From positions 2,839,561-2,903,560 of the forward strand of contig MU006089.1 of NCBI GenBank assembly GCA_010093705.1: 64,000 nucleotides of DNA. The letters run 5' to 3'. This DNA comes from Patellaria atrata CBS 101060 (lineage: Eukaryota; Ascomycota; Dothideomycetes; Patellariales; Patellariaceae). Below, piece after piece: positions 56,486 through 64,000 of this stretch (position 1 is its first letter; each line of letters opens with the position of its first letter). Both the position numbers and the translations under genes were made by a program. Under the pieces are notes generated by a model. That model had not been told where the DNA came from. It searched no databases and saw only the letters and a program-made list of their open reading frames with translations.

Positions 56486-59400
56486 ATGGCGGATAATCCA
56501 GAACTGCAGGCTAAGCTGCAGGAGTTGGATCACGAATTGGAGGTAAGCTTGTCCAACCATCCACCTACGATTTGACCCTGGAAGAGATCTACAAGACGGC
56601 TAACACCCTTCTCCGTATGCAGGAAGGCGATATAACGCGAAAAGGGTACGCTTGGTCACCATTGAAATGTCTCCCAGTCTCCCACCCCCAGTTTTGAAAT
56701 TGCGGCAATAGAAATCCTCACATGGTTCTTCTACAAATGAAGCTGACGTATCGTGGTGAAGATATGAAAAAAGGCGTACACTCCTCTTATCACAATTTCT
56801 AGGTTCGCAGGAGCAAGTACAAGGCCTACGCATCCACTCTCCAGAGAATACAACCTATTCTAATAATGGGTCACGCACCGCATCGCTCGCCGGTTTTTCT
56901 AACCGCCCCTCTAGTAGCCAATATGCGCCCAGTGACGACTATCAAGCGCGGTCTCCGATTCCCACTGCAATCCGCGCACATATTCCCGGTTCGAATGACT
57001 ACTTTCCCGCTAACTCAGGGGCACAACCTCCAAGTCAGGTGTCAAGGTTTCAAGAACAGCAATTGGGAGTAAATAGACCGGTACAACGGTTATCATCATA
57101 CGGAGCAGAGACGTTCATACCTAGACCACAGACGCCGGATTATCATACATCCAGGGAGGGGACTATGGTCAATTCTGATTATGCCTTCAATCCAGCTACG
57201 CAGAACTATTACGGAGATCAGTCACCGGCAGGATACGGATCCCCGGAAGCGGTAAGCCGGAAGAGTACTATGTTAGACTCGCAGCAGGGCTATTTTTCAG
57301 ACTTCGCAGGACAACAGCCGCATGCGCAACGGGATAGTTACGGAGGGCCACATCGATATTCGTCTGGAGATGCATTTTCTCCCACAGCTGCAGCCCCTCC
57401 TCCCATGCTAGGCCCTAACGATCTTCCTTCAGCTGGATTCGTTGAGTGTCAGATGCCACTTGAGCCTCGAGAAGTCCCTTTCGCAGTATTTGATCCCCAC
57501 AATGGAAATGTTCCGATGTCAAAGTTTGACAGTATTGGGGCTGTGCTCCGGCATCGCGGGAAGACTAACCCGAAACAACCAGCATATTGGGTCTTAGATA
57601 ATAAAGGCAAGGAAACATCGTCCATCACGTGGGAGAAGCTACATAGTCGAGCAGAAAAGGTGGCTCAGGTTATCAGAGATAGAAGCAATCTGTATCGGGG
57701 AGATCGAGTTGCCCTCGTCTACCGTGATTCAGAAATCATAGAATTTGCAGTTGCGCTTCTCGGATGTTTTATTGCTGGAGTCGTCGCAGTTCCCATCAAC
57801 AATGTTGACGATTACGCAAAGTTGACCCTCCTTTTGACAACTACTCAGGCCCATCTTGCCTTGACCACGGATTCTAACCTCAAGGTATTCAATCGAGACA
57901 TTAGTACACAAAGACTTAAGTGGCCCACTGGGGTAGAATGGTGGAAAACCAACGAATTTGGTAGCTACCATGCCAAAAAGAAAGATGACACTCCAGCTTT
58001 ACAAGTTCCCGATTTAGCATATATCGAGTTTTCAAGAGCACCTACTGGTGACTTAAGAGGCGTTGTCTTGAGCCACCGCACCATAATGCATCAAATGGCA
58101 TGCTTAACTGCTATTATCTCTACAGTGCCAACTCGCGAAAACCAGGATACTTTCAGCTCTACTCTGCGAAATTCAAGCGGTGGATTCATTGCTGCAGGTC
58201 CAAATACCGGTGGGGAAGTTATACTCAGCTATCTCGACCCACGTGAGGGCGCAGGTATGATTCTGGGTGTTCTACTCGGGGTTTATGGTGGCCACACTAC
58301 GGTCTGGTTAGAAGCCAGGACTGTCGAGACTCCAGGTCTCTATGCACATCTTATTTCAAAGTATAAGACCACAATCATGGTAGCGGACTATCCTGGACTT
58401 AAGCGAGTAGCGTTCAACTATCAGCAAGATCCTATGTCCACAAGAAACTTCAAGAAAAACATGGAACCAAATTTTGCTACAGTTAAGCTATGTTTGATTG
58501 ATACACTGACGGTTGATTGTGACTTTCATGACATTCTCGCAGATAGATGGCTACGACCGATGAGAAACCCACGCGCAAGAGATATCGTTGCACCCATGCT
58601 GTGCTTACCTGAACATGGAGGGATGATTATCTCTGTCAAAGATTGGTTAGGTGGTGAAGAACGCATGGGCTGTCCATTAAGTACAGATGAAGGCATCGAA
58701 GATATTGAAGAGGAAGTTACCACACCAGACGACGTCCAAAATGGATATAGGAGTCTTATTGCCGGTGCTACAGTAAAAACGAAGAATCAGAAAAAGAAGA
58801 CAGAACTTACTGAAGTTTTGCTAGATAAAGAGGCGCTGAAAACTAATGATATTATCATACTTGGCAGGACCCCCGAGGAGATCGAAAAACACAAAAACGA
58901 TCCAAACGTTATTCGTGCAGGTGCTTTTGGGTACCCAATACCAGACGCGACTCTGGCTCTTGTAGACCCAGAAACGAACCTACTTTGCTCACCTTACAGT
59001 ATTGGAGAAATATGGGTTGATTCTCCCTCATTATCAGGAGGCTTTTGGGCACTTCCCAAGCACACAGAGACAATCTTTCATGCACGTCCTTACAGGTTTA
59101 TGGAAGGTAATCCAACACCAGTACTTGTCGAGCCCGAGTTTCTGCGTACTGGCCTTCTCGGTTGTATTATTGAAGGTAAAATATTTGTGATTGGTCTATA
59201 TGAAGATCGCATTCGACAAAGGGTTGAATGGGTTGAGAACGGTATTCAAGACATTGAGTACAGATATTTCTTCGTCCAGCATCTTGTTGTTAGTATCATG
59301 AAAACGGTCCCTAAAATTTACGATTGGTAAGTCGCTCACTCTTCTTCAATCATTATGAAAAGCTCACGTCACCAGTTCTGCGTTTGATTCCCATGTTAAC

Positions 59401-62400
59401 GGGGAATTTCTGCCTATCATTCTCATCGAGACACAAGCAGCATCTACTGCTCCAACAAATCCAGGAGGACCTCCGCGACAACTGGATATTCCATTCCTTG
59501 ATTCGCTATCTGAACGTTGTATGGAAGTACTGTATAATGAACACCACCTACGTGTATACTGTGTGATGGTTACAGCTCCCAACACGCTACCGAGGGTAGT
59601 CAAGAACGGGAGACGAGAAATTGGCAACATGCTCTGTCGCAGAGAATTTGATAATGGGTCGCTTCCCTGTGTACACGTCAAATTTGGCGTCGAACGAGCA
59701 GTACTAAATCTTCCAGTCGGCGATGATCCTGCTGGAGGAATCTGGTCACCTCTATCTTCCCAAAGAAGAGTACAACTGCTACAAATGCAAGATAAGCAAT
59801 ACTCTGGTGTTGACTATCGTGAGGTAGTCATTGATGATCGAACATCTACACCACTGAATCAATTCTCCAACATCCATGATCTTCTACAGTGGCGAGTATC
59901 TAGACAACCGGAGGAGCTCGCATTCTGTTCAGTCGATGGCCGTGGAAAGGAAGGGAAAGGGATCAATTGGAAGAAATTTGACCTCAAGGTCGCTGGTGTT
60001 GCGATGTACTTGAAGAACAAAGTAAAGGTGCAAGCAGGAGATCATGTTCTGCTAATGTACACTCATTCTGAGGATTTTGTGTTCGCAGTACACGCATGCT
60101 TCTGTCTCGGCGTTGTTGCAATCCCCATGGCGCCGATTGATCAGAACAGACTGAGCGAGGATGCACCAGCGCTTCTTCACATGATGGCAGATTTTAGGAT
60201 CAAAGCAGTGCTGGTAAACACTGAGGTTGATCATGTTCTCAAGACTAAAGCGGTCGCCCAGCATATCAAACATACAGCTCTTATACTGAAGATCAACGTT
60301 CCGAACACGTATAATACGACAAAACCGCCGAAGCAATCTTCCGGTTGTCGTGACCTAGGCCTTACTATCAGGCCAGCGTGGGTTCAATCAGATTATCCGG
60401 TATTGGTATGGACGTATTGGACTCCAGACCAACGGAGGATCGCAGTTCAGTTAGGTCACGATATTATCATGGCCCTCTGCAAGGTTCAAAAGGAAACTTG
60501 TCAAATGCCGAGTACTCGACCTGTACTTGGATGCGTGAGAAGCACCATAGGTATGGGATTTATCCATACTTGTCTTATGGGGGTATTTTTAGGTAAGTTC
60601 TTATTCTAAATATATAAATATGCAAACCTAACAGATATACAGCTACGCCTACTTACCTAGTATCGCCTGTGGACTTTGCTTCAAATCCTAATATTTTGTT
60701 CCAAACTTTATCGAGATACAAGATCAAAGATACATATGCTACGGCTCAAATGCTGGACCATGCAATGTCTCAAGTCGCAGGGAAGACATCCGCGTTGCAC
60801 GAATTGAAGAATCTGATGATTTCTACTGAGGGACGACCAAGACTTGATGTCTATCAGAAAGTACGTGTACACTTTGCGCAAGCCGGACTTGACCGTACCG
60901 CCATCAATACAATTTACTCTCACGTCCTAAACCCCATGGTCGCATCGAGATCATACATGTGCATCGAACCCATAGAGCTCTGGTTAGACATGAACGCACT
61001 ACGACGAGGTCTCATTTGCCCTGTTGACCCAGACACGGATTCCAATAGTCTGCTTGTCCAAGATTCTGGTATGGTACCAGTGAGCACACAAATCGCGATC
61101 GTTAACCCCGAAACCAATAGACTTTGTTTGGTCGGGGAGTACGGCGAGATTTGGGTGCAGTCGGAAGCGAATGCGCACAGCTTCTACGGATCGAGAGATG
61201 CTTTTGACGCTGAAAGATTCAACGGTAGGACGGTTGATGGAGATCCCAATGTCCGCTATGTGAGGACTGGAGATCTAGGTTTCCTGTATAACGTTAGTAG
61301 GCCAATTGGTCCGAATGGACAGCAGGTCGAGATGCAAGTTCTTTTCGTCCTGGGCAATATTGGAGAGACATTTGAGGTAAATGGTCTGAGTCACTTCCCG
61401 ATGGATATTGAGGGTTCCGTGGAGAAATGTCATCGTAATATCGTTCCTGGTGGATGGTAAGTCTATAAGTTCCCCTCAATCATCACTCTCATCCGCACGT
61501 CATATCCATGAGCTAACGACAGACTTTTTCTCAGTGCCGTCTTCCAAGCCGGCGGCCTCGTCGTAATCCTTGTCGAAATCTTCCGAAAAAACTTCCTCGC
61601 ATCCATTGTCCCGGTCATCGTGAACGCAATCCTCAATGAGCACCACCTCGTTGTCGACATCGTCGCCTTCGTCGCGAAAGGTGATTTTCCCCGCTCCCGG
61701 CTCTGTGAAAAACAGCGTGGCAAGATCCTCGGTGCGTGGGTCACGAGGAAAATGCGCACGATTGCGCAGTTCGGAATTAGAGACCCGGATGCAGAGCAAG
61801 GGAGAGAGGGAATGAGTATCCTGGAGGAGAACGGACGGACAGGTACCATGGGCGGTACGAGTACTATAGGCGGTACTAGCATGACTGGTGGTTTCAGAGC
61901 AGCTGCCGGGAGCAGGAAGGGAAGTATGAGCATCAGAAGTGGCACGATGCAGCAGCAACAACAACAATTCATGCCCTACCAAGCACAAGACCCTTTCGCA
62001 AAAGGCATCAGCGAGATGCCTGCCGGGTACGCCGATTCGATCCCCGAAGTTCCGGGTCAAGAAGGCGATATGAGACAAGACAATACACCGGTTGCTGAGA
62101 AGAGCCGGGGTAGCTTTCTGTTCGGGACCGAGGGAATGGGCGTAGTAGGGGGTGGACCGAATCCGTATGCGACGAGTGGCCCGTTTGATGGGAGTGGGAT
62201 TGGGGGTGTCATGGCCAGTCCGACGGATTTGACGCCGAAGGGCGAGGAGGAACAACAACAAGTCCAACCCGGACACCAACAGCTACAGCAGTATTATCAG
62301 GGGATTGGCCATACCATGACCTCAGGACAGAGCTACGCGGACGCCCCGGCCCCGCAACCGAGTTATGGGAATAAGCCATTTTTGGGCCAGAGTGGTGGAC

Positions 62401-62543
62401 TGAGAGAAGGGGGATTGAGGGGTAGAGCGGAGGAAGAGAGGAGAAGGGAGAGTAACCAGAGCAGGCAAAGTAATACGTCTGCTCAGTCAGAGTGGACCAG
62501 GGAGGCGGTGTTGAGTTTGCAGTTGGGTGAGGATGGACGATGA
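56486..62543 (+). CDS. CPS1: DIP2-like / CPS1 protein: DMAP1-binding domain plus two adenylate-forming domains
   Basis: Exons 56486-56542, 56623-56645, 56762-59326, 59376-60592, 60643-61456 and 61535-62543; introns 80, 116, 49, 50 and 78 nt; 1894 residues. Residues ~5-45 form the DMAP1-binding domain (LQAKLQELDHELEEGDITRK + GYEKRRTLLLSQFLG), recovered only when the 23-nt second exon joins at 56645/56762. A disordered Ser/Gln/Tyr-rich linker follows, then two AMP-dependent synthetase-type modules (SNLYRGDRVALVYRDSEIIE ... and VQAGDHVLLMYTHSEDFVFA ...). A Gln/Gly-rich tail ends the protein. The usual ATP-binding loop (YTSGTTGxPKG) is altered in both modules, e.g. IEFSRAPTGDLRGVVLSHR. CPS1 is a known general virulence factor in Cochliobolus and relatives; DIP2 proteins are linked to lipid metabolism. 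Probably cytosolic. Confidence 0.95.
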
Positions 62544-63724
62544 TTGGAAATTGCATGAAGAGCGGTTAGTGGGTTTTGGCTATCACGTATCCTAATGGGA
62601 TATACCAGGTTATGTGTGGATTGACGTCTGGGTTAGCGAGGGGTCATTGTTGTATAGTTCCCAAATGGATTTGGAAAAATGGTGCTTTGGGGAATCGTCA
62701 TATGAGCATATGTTTTGAGTACGAGCATTAGCGTAGGCATAGCAAAGGTAGCCTTGTTTGAGCATTTTCACTTGAACGATATTTTGTGTTTTTAGAATTG
62801 AGAATATGCTTACACAGTACCTACCGTATAACATCGTATCATATAGAATATGTACAAACTTTACTTTTGTTGTGTCGTGCTGTGCAGGCAGGACAGGCTA
62901 GTTGGGACTCACCAGCAGTTCAAGTAGACCTTCCTACGAGTAAATCGAAAGTAAATTTGTACAATTAATTATGAGCGCAAATGATGAGTAGAACAAAGGG
63001 TGCTCTTTTCCTTATGACGAAGTTTACTCATGAGGTTATTTACAGCGGTGAGGTGAAGTTGTAGTTCTTGTATAATTAGCAAGGTGGCCATCTCGCTTCC
63101 GCCACCTCACAACAACACAGAGTTCCCTCCAGATCATCACCATTCACACCAGATTTCTAATAATCATCCTTGTAGGAAAAATAAGAATTATACCAGGAAT
63201 CGTATCATCGCAGCATGCATGCCCTGGTATTCAGCCGTTATGGCTTTATCGTACAGTACAGAGTAGAGTACAAGTATACCTTTCTATACAACATCTCCCC
63301 GAGTCCCTGAGTCCCTCCTGCACATCGTGTCACAGCCGTAGATTGATTTCATCTCCGCTCATCTCGCACTTCGCTGCCATTTTCCCTCCTTTTCACTTTA
63401 TCTGTACCACTTGCTAGTCCTACCATTCGCTTCTTTTGCCTATTTTCCTGAGTTGATCTCTTTCCTTCTCGGTTGCTGGCGTTTTCTGCTGTACTGTCCG
63501 GGCCCTTTACAGTAATTTGTACAATATACAATATCTACCAAATAGGAACTACAAGCGACTGATCATGGCCATGATAGCCTTCAATAACAAGGGTGAGTCT
63601 CTCGCGTACCTGATTTTCTGCACACATGTACATTCTGTACGGTGGTATCTCCTGTAACCTTTCTCGAGAAAACCAACAACTGACCCTCGTCGACAAATTC
63701 AGTGCGCTCATGTCTTGACATACA
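62544..63724. other. Intergenic / upstream region of the GT34 gene
   Basis: 1.2 kb. A GTGAGT donor near 63592 and an AG-ended stretch near 63702 could bound a 5' UTR intron of the next gene. No other gene seen. Confidence 0.4.
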
Positions 63725-64000
63725 ATGCCCTTCAGTCTCCTCCCACCTAATATTCGAATCAAGCATCGCGGCGGTCTCCTAGCCATCGTCCTCATAACCA
63801 TCTTCTACCTCGCCTACCGCGAACATGCGGGACCCTCCGCCCACCGTCCCATCAACACCTCCTCGCACCGCTCCACCGTACCCCGTCGAAAAATCCTCAA
63901 AGCGTCAATGCTATACGGGGAAGCGAACCCCCTCCTCGAACAAGCTCTCGCAACCCACACCCGTCACAACGAGTTAAACGGATACAGCATGCACATCCTG
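63725..64000 (+). CDS. GT34 family glycosyltransferase (GMA12/MNN10 type), 5' end only
   Basis: 92 codons are visible before the window ends; no stop is reached. The short N-tail MPFSLLPPNIRIKHRGG is followed by a signal-anchor helix (LLAIVLITIFYLAY), as expected for a Golgi type II membrane enzyme. After a Ser/Pro/His stem the catalytic domain starts with KASMLYGEANPLLEQAL and THTRHNELNGYSMHIL, the characteristic opening of alpha-1,2-galactosyl / alpha-1,6-mannosyltransferases of family 34. It would elongate N- or O-glycans on secretory proteins. The catalytic DxD lies beyond the window. ATG 63725 is the first in this frame. Confidence 0.85.
   Translation, partial: MPFSLLPPNIRIKHRGGLLAIVLITIFYLAYREHAGPSAHRPINTSSHRSTVPRRKILKASMLYGEANPLLEQALATHTRHNELNGYSMHIL

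Noticed and set aside
56646-56802. Alternative CPS1 intron ending at 56802
   Set aside because: Strong acceptor, but the frame then meets a stop within about 20 codons, whereas ending at 56761 restores the DMAP1-binding domain.

Overview
This is nuclear DNA of a filamentous ascomycete (Pezizomycotina). Nearly every gene has 47-120 nt introns with GTRNGY-type donors, a CTRAY branch site close to the acceptor and a YAG end. The gene set (UTP10, NRDE-2, the DIP2-like protein CPS1, GH35 beta-galactosidase, CE1 acetylxylan esterase, phytase, SAT4/PTH11-type membrane protein, amino-acid/choline permeases) fits a plant-associated saprotroph or pathogen, perhaps a leotiomycete. That class-level placement is inference from gene content only.

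Layout. 1-8 kb: the 5' part of a membrane-anchored phytase gene (minus), an APC-family permease (plus), an acetylxylan esterase (minus) and a single-pass cell-surface protein (minus). 8.5-18 kb: two large RNA-biology genes, UTP10 (minus) and NRDE-2 (plus), sharing a 394-bp divergent promoter. 18.7-19.2 kb: a small two-exon membrane protein. 19.3-23.6 kb: a gene-free, repeat-rich stretch. 23.6-25.3 kb: a second APC permease (minus). 27.5-30.5 kb: a seven-helix SAT4-type protein, a run of 67 G residues, and a GNAT acetyltransferase. 31.5-37 kb: a membrane-anchored coiled-coil/winged-helix protein, a CDF metal transporter, an APH-fold protein and a repeat-bearing proline-rich protein. 37.9-39.9 kb: a tRNA-like Pol III element, then five intron-like repeat units without credible exonic coding. 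40.2-44.6 kb: a flavin-reductase-like protein and a secreted beta-galactosidase, convergent. 45.6-48.3 kb: a tandem family of small cysteine-rich secreted proteins, one possibly live and two decayed. 51.2-53.1 kb: 2-isopropylmalate synthase. 54.4-55.6 kb: a peroxisomal acyl-CoA thioesterase. 56.5-62.5 kb: DIP2/CPS1. At the right edge is the 5' end of a GT34 glycosyltransferase gene.

Working together. UTP10 and NRDE-2 both serve nuclear RNA processing. Phytase, acetylxylan esterase and beta-galactosidase are nutrient-scavenging hydrolases, and the permeases and CDF protein are uptake or homeostasis genes. The most interesting parts are the 38.5-39.7 kb array, whose intron-like segments resemble each other while the segments between them do not (an intronic small-RNA host gene or introner-like elements), the birth-and-death cluster of cysteine-rich secreted proteins, and the 114-residue membrane protein, which only appears once the intron is placed. 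All exon joins were inferred by eye from splice signals and reading phase and checked arithmetically; none is backed by transcript data.
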